A DNA stretch of 64,000 nucleotides from Microvelia longipes (taxonomy: Eukaryota; Arthropoda; Insecta; Hemiptera; Veliidae): contig JACMZG010001914.1 of assembly GCA_018340805.1 (NCBI GenBank), positions 3,620,778-3,684,777 on the forward strand, read 5' to 3'. The position numbers and the translations under genes are program-made. A model generated the notes under the pieces. The model saw nothing but the letters and a program-made list of their open reading frames with translations, did no database searches and was not told the DNA's origin. Below, one piece after another: positions 1 to 10,984 of the stretch (position 1 is its first letter; each line of letters opens with the position of its first letter).

Positions 1-1592
1 CAAGGGTAGGTAGCTGAAACCAGTCTTGCCTTTTCCCTTTTCTTTAAAGTCCGCTATCCATTCTTCAAAGGTTTCCACTGACTCGGTAAGATTGTTTCTT
101 TTCTCCTTGTCCGTCGTCCTCCTCAAGATGACCTTGGCTCTGTTGTACATCGAGTTGACGATCTGGAACTGGTACATCGGATCTCTCCCTTCTAATAACC
201 TGAAAAAGCAAAATAATCTACTTATTTCATATTAATTACTGAAAGCTTTGCATTATAAAATTGATCGCAAACTAGCAAAGACACCCATTTTTGAGACCCT
301 TACGTGATCTCAAAAATTAAAAACGGCCTTGATACGTAATATTGACATTACATGCCTTTCAACATTCACCGAAAATACATCTTTACATTGTTGTAGAATA
401 ATTCTTTTTACTTTCCGCACTAGTCCGAAAATAAAAGGGATTCTTTTCATTTTCTGATCAAGTACCTAAGTATGAAGAATTCAAAAGGTTGTATTTACCG
501 CAAGTTGAAGAAGCCATCGAAGAATCAGCTACCGTCGATACTTGCTGTTGGATATTCATGTAAGCATTACAAATAGTAATTTGTAATTAATATCATGTAA
601 GCATTCTTACTAAATTTAGACTGCTTTCTTCTTTTATAAACCTTTTCACTAGTTAAAATTCTAAATAATGTTTACCCACGCTCTCTAAAGTGGATTTCAT
701 CATTACAAATAGTATTTTATAGAAGAAATTATATAAGTAAATTTATACTCTTTAAATGACCGGTTGGTCTACATTGGTTGACTATAGATTAGTCCCCAAG
801 ATGCTGGAATACGTTAATACTCTATTATCGTGACAAAAAGTCCCTTCGATTATACACTTATGTTAAACCCACATTCCTTCCGTGTATTGATAAGACATCA
901 TTCTACTTTACAACTCGGATATTCTTTGTGTATGTCTGTCATAACTACTAAAGATTATTTGTGGGGGACTCCTTAAATTAGGGGGAATTCTCCCTGCTCC
1001 AATTTAAGCATTATTAAAATTAATATATAAAAAGGCCTTCGGTCCCTTAGCTCCTACGCAGCCATGTGCCTGCGGATAAAATGAACCTTTTCTCAATCTA
1101 TTTTGTGTGGCAAGATTAAGGTTAATTCGTATAAAAAGTTGGGGGAGGGGAGTATATTTTCCGGGGGCAGACACATTTCATCCGCAATCCACTCGAACCT
1201 ATAACAATTTTTCCCCATAACTACATTACCCGTATACATCTATGTATCTTTTTTGATAATTTAGGATCAAATTCCGAAATTGGTGTCATTCAATTCAACA
1301 CGTCAAAAGTGTTAATAATGACACTTTGTTCGACCTCCCTCCTCGTTTAATTTTAAAATTTGTCAATCATCTGAACTAGATCAAAACATTAACTGTAACC
1401 AGATCACTTTGAGTAGAGGCCTCCATAGGTGGGACATTACCTAATAGTTTCCAGTGCTTTCTCCTTGTCTTTGAAACCACCTCCCTGAAAGCTGTTTTCG
1501 TCTTTCTCAGCACCGAACAGCTTTCCATCTCCCCATCCGTTCTTCTTCTCGTCTTTCTTCTCACTGACTTTCTCTGAACCTACTTTCGGCAT
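1..1592 (-). CDS. 5' part of an unrecognised protein-coding gene (2 exons, runs off left edge)
   Basis: Exon 1 is 1441..1592 (ATG at 1592..1590; 50 codons plus 2 bases; donor GTAATG at 1440). Exon 2 is 199..1 (acceptor ctttttcag; 1 base plus 66 codons) and continues outside the window. The split codon AG|G joins the two open frames exactly, giving 116 residues. The N-terminus starts MPKVGSEKVSEKKDEKK and is strongly charged. It is followed by GWGDGKLFG and a helical-looking stretch (KALETIRLLEGRDPMYQFQ, then YNRAKVILRRT, then EEWIADFKEKGKGK). No signal peptide or membrane segment is visible, so it is probably cytosolic or nuclear. The sequence reads as conserved coding DNA (codon-biased, no stops, clean junction), but I do not recognise the family. 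The intron (200..1440) is AT-rich, with nothing else identified in it. Confidence 0.72.
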
Positions 1593-2012
1593 GCTTATCT
1601 TCTGGAATCAGCAAATGAAGACGAAACAATACAACAACAATCATCATCTAGATAAAGAAATCACTTTGAGTGGAGTTTCTTTCGCGATACTCCCTGTCCG
1701 AATGTTGTCAGACATATTTAGTTTTAGTATAGTTTAGTTTAACAACAAAGTGTGGTTGTTGTGAATATATTATCTTACACAGTATGTTTAAAATGATTAT
1801 TATATTTATATATGTTGATTATTATGAAAATATACAAAGTGTGTTCAGTTAATTTATAATACTCCCCAACATATTTTTAGTTATTTTGCTAAAGATTGAC
1901 ACATAATTATGGTAAAGGAATAATGATATTGTTAATATTGATAGTCCGAGAGCTACAGGTGACTTGTTACGTCATAACCATTCCCTCATAGGATTTACAA
2001 GTCCATAAAGTC

Positions 2013-2316
2013 AAAGAGATATATACTAGAGAGAGCATGGCCTATGACATTACATTGATAGTCCTGAAACATCTTTTTGGGGCTCTGTGTAGCCTCATTA
2101 AAACCTCCTCCATAGAGTGAGTTAATGTTATAATATATTGTTTTCGTCTTTCCTCACATTGTTGTGTTTTGATTTGTATTTTAAACGTTCTACTATGTAA
2201 GAGTCTGTATTTTTGTTCAGTTGATTTGATTATATTGATAGTCGAAAGTGTTCAGGTTACTTTTATGATGTTTCAAAAGTCAACTAATACGGCCCCTCTA
2301 TTAATGTATCTCTATG
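2013..2316. mobile_element. Non-autonomous DNA element, family 1 (about 300 bp, ends like ATAGAGATATATTA)
   Basis: This segment resembles three other segments (35990..36303, 46564..46841, 56190..56475) and a fragment near 44461..44550. Shared landmarks are terminal agagatata / tatctctatg, an inner GAAACATCTTTTTGGGGCTC-type block, and a second inner block with GTTACTTTT next to the far end. The ends are inverted repeats, and there is no coding potential. I infer a MITE-type element. Its transposase class cannot be told from sequence alone. Confidence 0.6.
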
Positions 2317-2370
2317 CATAAAGTAGTAAAAGAAAACTGCAAGTCAGGTGATTTAATCCAGGGTTTGACA

Positions 2371-2879
2371 AGGATCTTGAATAAAGAGGATGACGCAATA
2401 AGTGATTGGCCATTCAAAAAGTGACCTCATCGAAAACCAAAAAATAGAGAGAATTCAGCATGAAACACACGTCAAAAACCAACTGCACATGCTTGGTACA
2501 AACTGCGCATGCTTACAATTCTTATAACAGCGCAGGTCTGAAATTTTGGAGGCAAACTTACCTCTCAATGGTTTCCCATTGTTTATTGCTTGAGAAGGTT
2601 ATAAACACGCTTAAATTATCACTCATTGAAGAGGCAAAGTATAGTTCAAAATTTAAAGTTGAATAAGCACAAATGAATTAACAAGAACCACAAATGTAAT
2701 AATCACGAGAAGCACAGGAAAAGGTTGAGAAGCAAACTCGACAATCTTGCTACATAACCTGCGTTTGGCGCCTTTTTTAATTATAACCATGGGGAAGGTA
2801 AGTTGGCTCCTATTTCTCATACAACTTCCATGGGGTCAGAACTGTTCCTTAATGCGTCATCCCCTTTATTCAAGATCCT
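2371..2879. mobile_element. MITE, family 2 (509 bp, TIR AGGATCTTGAATAAAG)
   Basis: It begins AGGATCTTGAATAAAGAGGA and ends with the inverse, ...CCCCTTTATTCAAGATCCT. A second copy of identical length (509 bp) lies in opposite orientation at 22323..22831. Internal blocks are shared, for example the ones around GCACATGCTTGGTAC and CCATGGGGAAGGTAAG. Short open frames inside are not conserved between copies, so this is a non-autonomous element. Confidence 0.75.
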
Positions 2880-3048
2880 AATTGCACAATATACTAATTG
2901 CAAAACGAACATTTTTAGTCCAAATCATTTTTTACCCCGCATCGCTTTATATTCCAGATATAAGCAAGAACACTCGCATTTCAAAGAGAATTCAGAATTT
3001 AAGTTATAAACTTAAGTTAGTAAAGTAATGTATAAAGTACACTACAAT

Positions 3049-3049
3049 T

Positions 3050-3093
<44 letters not shown>

Positions 3094-3101
3094 ATATATA
3101 A
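3049..3101. repeat. (TA)n microsatellite
   Basis: Almost pure TA dinucleotide run with one phase break (atta). It is the first of many such tracts in this window. Confidence 0.95.
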
Positions 3102-3442
3102 TACTGTATTTCTGAGTAAGATATCATCTAATCTTTTTGTTGTTACTATAAACCAACATTACTTACCTTCCTATTTAACTTTTAAGTAAAATGAATCTAA
3201 AAAAGTAGATTTCATTGATAGGTAACCTTTGGTTGTCAACTATACTCGTACTTATTAAAAATAATAAGTATATAGGTAAAGTATATTTTTATATGATAAA
3301 TAAATATAAATTTCATGACCGAATGATTCATAAATTTTATGGCATAAGGAAATTGCCCCTGGTCCTTCGAATACAAAAAATTCCAACCCTCATCTGATAG
3401 TGAACTTTAAACCTCCGCAACCTGTATCACAACTAACTTTGA

Positions 3443-3565
3443 GATATAAGTTTTTTTTGACATTTTATATTGAGTAATACGACAACAATTATTGTTACAA
3501 GTATTAGAGTTAATATAGTTTCATGGCTTGAGAAGTCTGGTAAGAGAAACAATCCACTGATGGAC
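3443..3565 (-). repeat. LINE 3'-tail-like repeat, family 3
   Basis: On the minus strand it carries the block GGATTGTTTCTCT, then AAGCCATGAAAC, then a run near AATTGTTGTCGTATTA. The same order is seen at 16683..16835 (minus) and 30075..30200 (plus, where it ends in AATAAATAAATTAATAAA). The A-rich end of the best copy suggests a retroposed 3' tail. Confidence 0.5.
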
Positions 3566-3747
3566 AAAACATCCATGTATTTTATTTTGTATATGTAATT
3601 AACATACATATACAAATTGTAGTGTACTTTATACACTACTTTACTTACTTAAGTTTATACTGTTTTGATGGAGGATGTTTTGTTTGTATGAGCCTAATTA
3701 TCCGTTCGTGATAGAAGTTAACAAACTAATTATGGCAAATTTAAATA

Positions 3748-4220
3748 AGGCGCGGTCGAATATCCACGGCCTTCTAGAACGTTGGATCACCAACAAACTT
3801 TTTTTATTCAAAATTTTCAGTAATTAGCCGGATTTGAGATAAATGAAGCCTATTTCCGTAATCTGCACGCTCTTTTGGTTAATCTCAAAGAGTATTTACA
3901 TTCACTCAACGATTTATTTTTAATCTAACTTGGTACATACATAACTACTGTTAGACGTCAATATTTGTGTTATATTTTGACATGTCATATTTGTTAACAT
4001 TGACGTCTAACAGTTATGTATGTACCAAGTTAGATTAAAAATAAATCGTTGAGTGAATGTAAATACTCTTTGAGATTAACCAAAAGAGCGTGAAGATTAC
4101 GGAAATAGGCTTCATTTATCACAAATCCGGCTAATTACTGAAAATTTTGAAAAAAAAAGTTATAAAAAAGTTTGTTGGTGATCCAACGTTCTAGAAGGCC
4201 GTGGATATTCGACCGCGCCT
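3748..4220. mobile_element. Palindromic MITE, family 4 (473 bp), TA-flanked
   Basis: The two halves are near-perfect inverse complements. The left end is AGGCGCGGTCGAATATCC and the right end is its complement, with arms of about 210 bp around a short centre near TGTCATATTTG. Both ends are bordered by TA, which fits a Tc1/mariner-type target duplication. A second copy is at 60555..61036, also TA-flanked. There is no coding capacity. Confidence 0.85.
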
Positions 4221-4770
4221 TATAGCATGAATTTACTCATTAGGAGAGGATACCATGGTCTTGTACTGTCGAAAGTTTATTTTAAAGATTCAATTAATGT
4301 TTCCCAACATTAAGCCTGCCATGAAGTATTGTGTCTGCTATAAAAATTAATTAAGGTTTTATATACAGCTGCCTATTGTTCATAGAAGACTAAGCAGTTG
4401 TGAATGAACTCATACCTACTTGATAAGTCCTTGATTAGTTGTCATAAAGAATTAAAATAAAAGTCGAAATCAAGTCCTAGATTCATGAAGGATGACATCA
4501 CGGTTTGAAGGATCTCGGGTTAGGCAGTCTATCTCAGAGCCATACTCTAACCTTCATACTGTATAACTAAATGTACCATACTTAAGCATTTGTCTTTCTC
4601 TTTCCACTGAATATCTAACCGCATTCTTTCAACCTCTTTATGTTTTAACAAGAAATAATCACCAATTAAGTCCCAAAAAATAAAATTAATATATTATTAT
4701 ACTTGACCTAGTATTTTGGGTAACTAAATCTATTAGATAATAAACTGCGTAGGCTTCCGCGGTTATTGTC

Positions 4771-5010
4771 ATGAAGATTTAGGTCTTCCGGTGGTGACCG
4801 CGTCAATGTAGAATATTTAGATGGAGAATCCGACGTTTCGCTTCCTCTGTGTGAGGCATCTTTAGGGATGTAGGACATCGTGGATAGAAGAGCATTGTGT
4901 TTCTATCCGTGATGTCTTACATCCCTGAAGATGCCTCCCACAGTGGAAGCGAAACGTCGGATTCTTCGTCTACATTGACGCGGTCACCACTGGAAGACTT
5001 AAATCTTCAT
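4771..5010. mobile_element. Fold-back element, family 5 (240 bp) with hammerhead-like core in each arm
   Basis: The left arm starts ATGAAGATTTAGGTCTTCC and the right arm ends with the inverse AAGACTTAAATCTTCAT. Single-arm copies occur at 43191..43308 and 46118..46222. Each arm has the order ATCC, CUGAAGA, stem, GAAACGUC, GGAU (intact on the plus strand at 4921..4962; on the minus strand at 4869..4828 the first box is CUAAAGA). That order matches the conserved boxes of a hammerhead ribozyme. Confidence 0.7.
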
Positions 5011-5283
5011 AAATATATTAGTTTTACACTAACTTAGGCTAAGTTCTTACGCTCATCTGAGTCCAAATATGCTGCATCCTAACTTCAGCCAATTTATTAT
5101 AATACAACTCCCAGAATTGTTAAAGCATATTATTACATGCATTTTCAGGGAATATACAAAAGAAAAATGGGCAAATGAATTTAGGCCATGTTTTAAAGTA
5201 AACACCCTTTATATTAATTTTTAATTAATTTTATATAAATTTTTAAAAATTTTTAAATTAATTATTAGAAGAGTAAATATTTA

Positions 5284-5360
5284 ATTATATTTACTTTTCC
5301 CCACCTACTACAGTAGGTTTATAGGAAAAGTATGTGTTCGCCCTAAAAATCCAAACCGAG
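5284..5360 (+). repeat. Head of SINE-like repeat, family 6
   Basis: A hairpin-forming block (ACTTTTCCCCACC, then GTAGGTTTATAGGAAAAGT) is followed by GTGTTCGCCCTAAAAATC. Better copies are at 10672..10925 (plus) and 34068..34352 (minus), with a partial copy at 33080..33200. The downstream part of this copy is too decayed to bound. Confidence 0.4.
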
Positions 5361-5763
5361 ATTTCGTCATAATCATTCGTTTTAGAACATTTTATGACGT
5401 TCTATTCAGAACGTGTTTCATCATGCTGAGTAAGAGTCTGTTTAGAGAATCGAGACTTGGCACAAAACATGATATTTTTCAGACTACGATAGCCTTTTTG
5501 AGTCATAAAAATGTAAAAAAATAAAACTCGAAATTTGACACGACTGTACAGCATGCGTGGTTAATCGTTTCAATAAATTTTATTTTAATAGTAAAAGTAT
5601 AGAAATGAATTTACAAAAATTTCGCGACCAATTAATTTCAATTTAAATTTTGCGTTTACAGTCAGATAGTGACTGAAACACATAAAGAACTGGTCGTGAA
5701 ATTTCATAGCTATATATATTTAACTTATAGTTTGTAAGTTATTGGCAATAGTTATTTATGGAA

Positions 5764-5937
5764 CAAGGGATGCAAGTAAGTTTTAAAGCTCAAGTTAAAG
5801 TTTCGTCCTAAGGCAGTGCCGAAGGAGGAAACTTCATTAGCTCACGAGGCCGGTAGGCTGAGGGAGATAAACTAGTTAGCTCCCGAGGCTTGCCGAGGGA
5901 GATAATACGAGAGCTGAAAACTTTCATCCCTTGTTGC
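5764..5937. mobile_element. Short inverted-repeat element (CAAGGGATG ends)
   Basis: It starts aCAAGGGATGCAAG and ends CTTTCATCCCTTGt. Inside are paired TAGCTC(A/C)CGAGG blocks and a GAGGGAGATAA repeat. It is the only copy in the window. The class is inferred from the terminal inverted repeat only. Confidence 0.45.
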
Positions 5938-6599
5938 ACATTAAATTTTATTTACGACTAGAGAACTAATACTAACAACTATTAATATATTCTTCAGCTC
6001 CTTAATTGTTATTGTGTTAGTTTAGTTTATTCTTACCATGTCAATTACTCTGATGAAGAGAGAATAAAGCCACTATCTTCACATTATTTTATTGTAAGCT
6101 GTCAATAGATTAATGTGTAATACTATACTTGTAATTTAAACATTAGCGTGTGTATATTGTATATTCTACCCGTTGTACCAACATAACACCGAAAAAATCC
6201 TAAAAATTTCCTAAAATTTTAATTAAAAATTCTGTCAAGTTGGCAACACTTTCACTTTTCCTCCCTAGGGAGTAAAAGTACATTTTGTGAGATAACAAAA
6301 CTGTAAGTAGAACTTACAATACAAGGAGTAGATACAAATATATAGTTATTCTTATTAGTGCGACACTTACATCAAACAAGTCTAATCAAAAAACAACTTA
6401 TATCAAAAAGTCTATTTACAACAGTCAAAAAATATGACGTTTGCCCATAAATACCGGATGCGGGGTATCTTTTTCACACTACATCGGATTTGCTATGCTC
6501 ATCCTCTCTGAGGACTCGCTTCCCTCGTCATCAGAATATAAAAATCACCCAATGTACTTTAACACGTTTTCGGACTGTCTTTGCTTGCTCTCTAACAGG

Positions 6600-6705
6600 A
6601 AATATTCATTTTTTTTCCCAGCGATCACACATCCAGGTACTGACCTCGCTCGATGCTGCTTAACTTTTATGATCCAACAAAAACCATAGATATACTTACT
6701 GTATT
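6600..6705 (-). repeat. 5S rRNA-derived SINE/pseudogene remnant
   Basis: Plus-strand blocks CATCCAGGTACTGACC, CGATGCTGCTTAACTT and ATGATCCAACAAAAACC are the reverse complement of the internal control region of 5S rRNA (family knowledge: GGTTAGTACTTGGATG, AAGTTAAGCAGCGTCG and related boxes). A more decayed relative is at 32600..32705. Only part of the 5S length is alignable and several bases differ, so this is a 5S-headed SINE or 5S pseudogene rather than a functional gene. Confidence 0.65.
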
Positions 6706-6719
6706 GAAACGAAACTTAG

Positions 6720-8020
6720 TTTACCTACAGTCTATCGACTACTTTAAAAATCTTGACAGGTTAGTTTAGGCACCGCCATATCTTAAGAAAAAAATCCCTG
6801 CAAGAAGGGATCAGGAAAAAACTATGTAAACAAATCAGGTTATTTTACTCATATTTTCTTGGCGATGTTTTTTTTTACATTTCTTTTGTGTAGTTTTATT
6901 TTATATCATTTTTATGATTAATTTGGAAGTAGATTTCAAAACGATGTAAACAAAAGAAGAACCACAAACAAAGTAAAAGATTCCCGGGAAGAAGGTTATT
7001 TCCCAACTGCGGTTAGGGTGGTATGGTAGGGATTTTTTTCCTCTTTTTTAAGTGAGGGGTTGGCAGCGGCTTCTCTGATTGGTCAATCCCCAAAATGCTT
7101 ATGACCTTGGGGATTTTTAAACTAAACGATAGACTGTATTTATTAGGTAAAAGGATAAACTTGTACAAAATTGTATCTCAATTGGATTATTTTTCGATGC
7201 TTTAAATTAAAAAAATATTCGATACAAATGTAACTTATGACGTCATAAAAATCGTACACACATAAATGCATATTGATCTGATGATCGATCACCTAAAACG
7301 GACAATTCAGTTGAAATCCCGATCGCTCGGATTTTTAGTGTAAACTTGATATTTTTCTTAACACCTACGGTATAAATTAGGAAAGATTACACAAATTTGA
7401 TCGTACCTTTGATGAAAACAGATAACACTAGTCTTAATAAATAGACGCGAATATGATAAGCTTTGTAACGAGACTGAATGGTCTGTAGTCCACGAGGGGG
7501 CCGGCCGGTACCCGCCGGGGGACGGGCTATACTGGACAATGATGTCATGATCCGAAATATCTAGGTGTTTTGACTTCATTTCTCTTTAGCGCAATATAAC
7601 AGTACTAACGTAACTACCACTGAAATAGAAATTATTGTATTTCAATCATCAAATAAATTTCTTTAAAATAAATAGATATGATAAAATTGTACCGATACGT
7701 TAGAGACGAGGTGGTGTTTAAGTTATAAACTGACATAGGTAAGTAGGATAGAGTGAGTTTAGAGGCGTGGGAAGAGAGAGATGGCAACCGAGCATAAACA
7801 TAACCCTGACCGAGTTATTTGCCTTTTATTTTGATTTTAAACCGCTATCTATCGTGTTTCCGTGTACATGGGAATCGAAGGGGGAGGGAAGAGGTTGATC
7901 ATTCCTAGATAATTTAAAATTAAGGGAATTTTCAAAGCTTATGAGGTTAGGGTCAATTGAAGGGCTAAGGGGGACTTATCGTTCAAGAACATTTAAACAT
8001 TTTTGAGATGTGTGCATATG
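6720..8020. other. Gene-poor AT-rich stretch
   Basis: No gene is supported here. The stretch contains a TGACGTCA palindrome in its CRE-like form (atgacgtcataaa) near 7239. It also has a short GC-rich patch at 7495..7530 with overlapping CCGGCCGG/CCGCCGGGGG. I see no reading frame beyond chance length. Confidence 0.6.
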
Positions 8021-8023
8021 TCT

Positions 8024-8027
<4 letters not shown>

Positions 8028-8109
<82 letters not shown>

Positions 8110-8112
8110 TTA
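8028..8112. repeat. (TA)n microsatellite
   Basis: TA run with an internal ATAATATATAATATA interruption. Confidence 0.95.
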
Positions 8113-8229
8113 TTTATTTATTTAATTGTAGAGCTTAATTAAACATCATTAGCTCCACGCAAATCGTGTAATAATACCAAAGCAAGATAAACAACATAAA
8201 GGTTGAGGTATTTGATCTGGCTTGAGGTT

Positions 8230-8740
8230 AAAAATAAAGTATTACTATGAAACATTGGCCTTGTATTATAAAATTGAATATTACTATACCGGAACTAAAA
8301 ATACTGTACTACGGACTGATTGACTCTATACTACAATACGGAATACTTGGCTGGGGAGCTGCGACAAAAACTACTAAACATGCACTACAAATTCAACAAA
8401 ACACTATTATACGAATTATACTTAAAAAAAACAGACGACAAACTGCAGACCCTCTTTTTAAAAAACTAGAATTATTACAAATAGAAGAAATATATAATAC
8501 AATACAGCACTGAAAGTATTTAAAGGACAACACACACTGAAAAAATAGAACACGGAAAATCCACCAGATCCGAAACAAATAACTTTATATAAAACCCCCT
8601 TCTGTAGATCTAGTGCAGCACAAAGACTTTGCAATATAGAGCAGCACAGATATGGAATGAACTTCCAAAAGGAATAATTTGCATTAAAAATATAAAATCT
8701 TTCAAACAAAACTTACTTAATGATACAGAGAGCAATTAAA
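8230..8740 (+). pseudogene. LINE reverse-transcriptase C-terminal fragment
   Basis: The frame at 8247..8513 encodes ELKILYYGLIDSILQYGI, then LGWGAATKTTKHALQIQQ, then a RIILKKNRR-like stretch. This is the conserved order of the C-terminal part of CR1/Jockey-type non-LTR reverse transcriptases (YxxxxxSxLxYGIxxWG, LQxxxxRII). After the stop at 8513 the similarity continues in other frames, with RAAQIWNELPKG and IKSFKQNLLND around 8630..8740, which is the usual LINE terminus. At least two frameshifts make it dead. A (TA)n tract follows. Confidence 0.75.
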
Positions 8741-8820
8741 TTAAATTAAAATTGACCAACAATATAATAATAAAACCTAAGATTACACACTCACTCACCA
8801 CACTAAACAAAACTATACTC

Positions 8821-8823
<3 letters not shown>

Positions 8824-8892
<69 letters not shown>
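8824..8892. repeat. (TA)n microsatellite
   Basis: Uninterrupted TA run directly downstream of the LINE fragment. Confidence 0.95.
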
Positions 8893-8895
<3 letters not shown>

Positions 8896-8924
8896 AAATA
8901 GTTTTTACTCAGAATCCAAAAATT

Positions 8925-9400
8925 ATTTTAATGCCTGATCAGGACCAAGTTCAGCCTAAAGAAATAAAATCTAAAGATACTGAATCAAGACAGAATGATA
9001 CTTCTCAAACTGATGATTCATCCGACTCTGACAAGCATAGGATCACTGATGATGAAAGTACATTAAATCAAGATACCAAAGACTTTTTTGGTTTTTTCTG
9101 AATTTCTTTACTGACGTCGATAACGATAACAATCTTGCAAACAAATCCAGTATCAATCAAGAAAGATAGAATTGCGAGTTCGTTCTAAACTCAAAAAACC
9201 AGAAAGGTACAGAGATCCGGTGATGTCATCCGAGGCAGATGTACACAAAATCCCAGAATCTGAAACTTATAACTAATAAGCAGAGTCAACAAGTAGAGTT
9301 TCTAACTAAACCTATCCCCTCTCCAAAACTGCGAAGACTCTCTGAAAAACTAGGACTATTGTATGAGGCAGGGTGTTAAGTTAATACCATTCAATATGAC
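8925..9400 (+). pseudogene. Possible retroelement coding tail, broken
   Basis: One frame from about 8932 reads MPDQDQVQPKEIKSKDTES, then a Ser/Asp-rich stretch, and stops near 9100. A second frame near 9165..9225 gives ELRVRSKLKKPERYRDPV, which resembles the RxS+xxxPxRY tail common near the C-terminus of LTR-retroelement Pol proteins. A third stretch near 9335 reads LSEKLGLLYEAGC. Frames are broken between them. Assignment to a retroelement is inference. Confidence 0.3.
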
Positions 9401-9795
9401 AAGAAGTCGAGATGTTTTGAAATTATTAATTGTTAATAGTATAATGTTAAAATACTGTGTATTTCAACATTATTATATTTATAAGTTCAACATTATTATT
9501 ATTATAAGTAAATAATTATTAGTTATTTACTTAAATCTAGTTTGTGATACATCAAGCATATGAGATTCATCAGATTTCTTTACATCTCCCAAGTTTTAGC
9601 ATATCCGACTGGATTCCCACAGCATGGTTCATACAGCGTATTTAATCCTGTTTAACTAGTGTACTTAATACGATCCGCGGATTTAGAATGCTGTGTGTAA
9701 GAAATAAATTAACGTTAGCAAAATGTGTACATAACAAATACCTATGTATAATAGAATACAGAACTTTGATACGTAATGCATAACAAAATCCTATA

Positions 9796-9803
9796 ATATA
9801 TAT

Positions 9804-9863
<60 letters not shown>

Positions 9864-9870
9864 TATATTA
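9796..9870. repeat. (TA)n microsatellite
   Basis: TA run with three ATAATA interruptions. The translated open frame through it is Tyr/Ile only and is not a gene. Confidence 0.95.
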
Positions 9871-10099
9871 TTATCTGACAGCATTGTCAGGGATTTCAGG
9901 AAAATTAAACGGCAAAAACAAACAAACATTTCATCTAACAAACATTATATTCATTATTATTACATTTGACTATAAATTGAATTAAAACCTAAAATTATAC
10001 ATAATTTTTGTCGATATTATTGTCAAATAAATATTTCAAAAAGTCATTATTAACGTATTAGTATATATATACAAGTTAATTAAAACTCGAGTCTCTATA

Positions 10100-10177
10100 T
10101 TGAACATACACACACATAGAAATATATATATATATATATATATAAATATTATATTTGTTTATATTTATTTATATTTT

Positions 10178-10228
<51 letters not shown>

Positions 10229-10284
10229 ATATGCTACATATATACACTTTTGCTTCTCACAAAGAAGTGTCAAGAAAGCTATTA

Positions 10285-10325
<41 letters not shown>

Positions 10326-10440
10326 TATGTATATAATTTATTTTTTCTTAATTGTTAATTTTGTAAAAAAGGTCATTTTGCCAGTTATTGTAATAAATAA
10401 ATATATGCACACACACATTATATATATAATTTATAATATA

Positions 10441-10500
<60 letters not shown>
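10100..10500. repeat. Cluster of four (TA)n microsatellites
   Basis: Four TA tracts (about 10122..10145, 10178..10232, 10288..10318, 10428..10498) are separated by short AT-rich or CACACA spacers. Open frames across them are low-complexity artefacts. Confidence 0.93.
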
Positions 10501-10502
<2 letters not shown>

Positions 10503-10671
10503 TGTACTCTCAGAATAAGTTTATGTAATACTTATTATTTTTAGGCTAATTGTATGCTATAATACTGAAATTTAAAGGTAGGATTGAAAATAGGGGTTGG
10601 CCAAGGTACTTTACGTCAAGTTTGTGTTTTCACTCATAATGTCTAACATGCTTAAAGCCAACATGCATACT

Positions 10672-10925
10672 CTTACTTTTCCTCATTAATACCGTAGGTA
10701 TGTAGGAAAAGTATTGTGTTGGCACTAAAATTGTGAAACCGGGATTTTACCCGAATTATTAGTTTCAGGCGCTTTAAAGACCTGAGTGGTTTTTACCAAT
10801 CTATATCTCTGTAAGTGTATCAGCTTAGCTCCCGTTGTGTTCATGATAGAGAGTTGAACTTTACAATAATCAATTTTTAGGTCTACTTTTGCTACATAGA
10901 AAATTATTTTTATGACGTCATTAAT
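10672..10925 (+). mobile_element. SINE-like repeat, family 6
   Basis: Order of blocks: ACTTTTCCTCATTAATACCG, GTATGTAGGAAAAGTATTGT, GTTGGCACTAAAATTG, GAAACCGGGATT, a GAGTGGTTTTTACCAA block, GAGAGTTGAAC, and TATGACGTCATTA at the end. The element at 34068..34352 has the same order on the opposite strand, with TGGAGAGTTGAAACTTTGTA before TATGACGTCATTA. No tRNA A/B boxes were clear. The retroposon nature is inferred from dispersed, unequal copies. Confidence 0.6.
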
Positions 10926-10984
10926 TTAATGTTAATCTCTTTTTATTAATTTAGTTTTATTAATAGTTAATTACTAATATATAT

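Noticed and set aside
499..559. Possible first coding exon on the minus strand (ATG at 559, text MNIQQQVSTVADSS, donor CG|GTAAAT)
   Set aside because: It joins exon 2 only by using an alternative AG 8 bp downstream of the strong acceptor, whereas the exon at 1441..1592 joins the main acceptor in perfect phase and has a better N-terminus.
9642..9941. Open frames of Tyr/Ile repeats here and at other (TA)n tracts
   Set aside because: Translation of (TA)n microsatellites, not genes.
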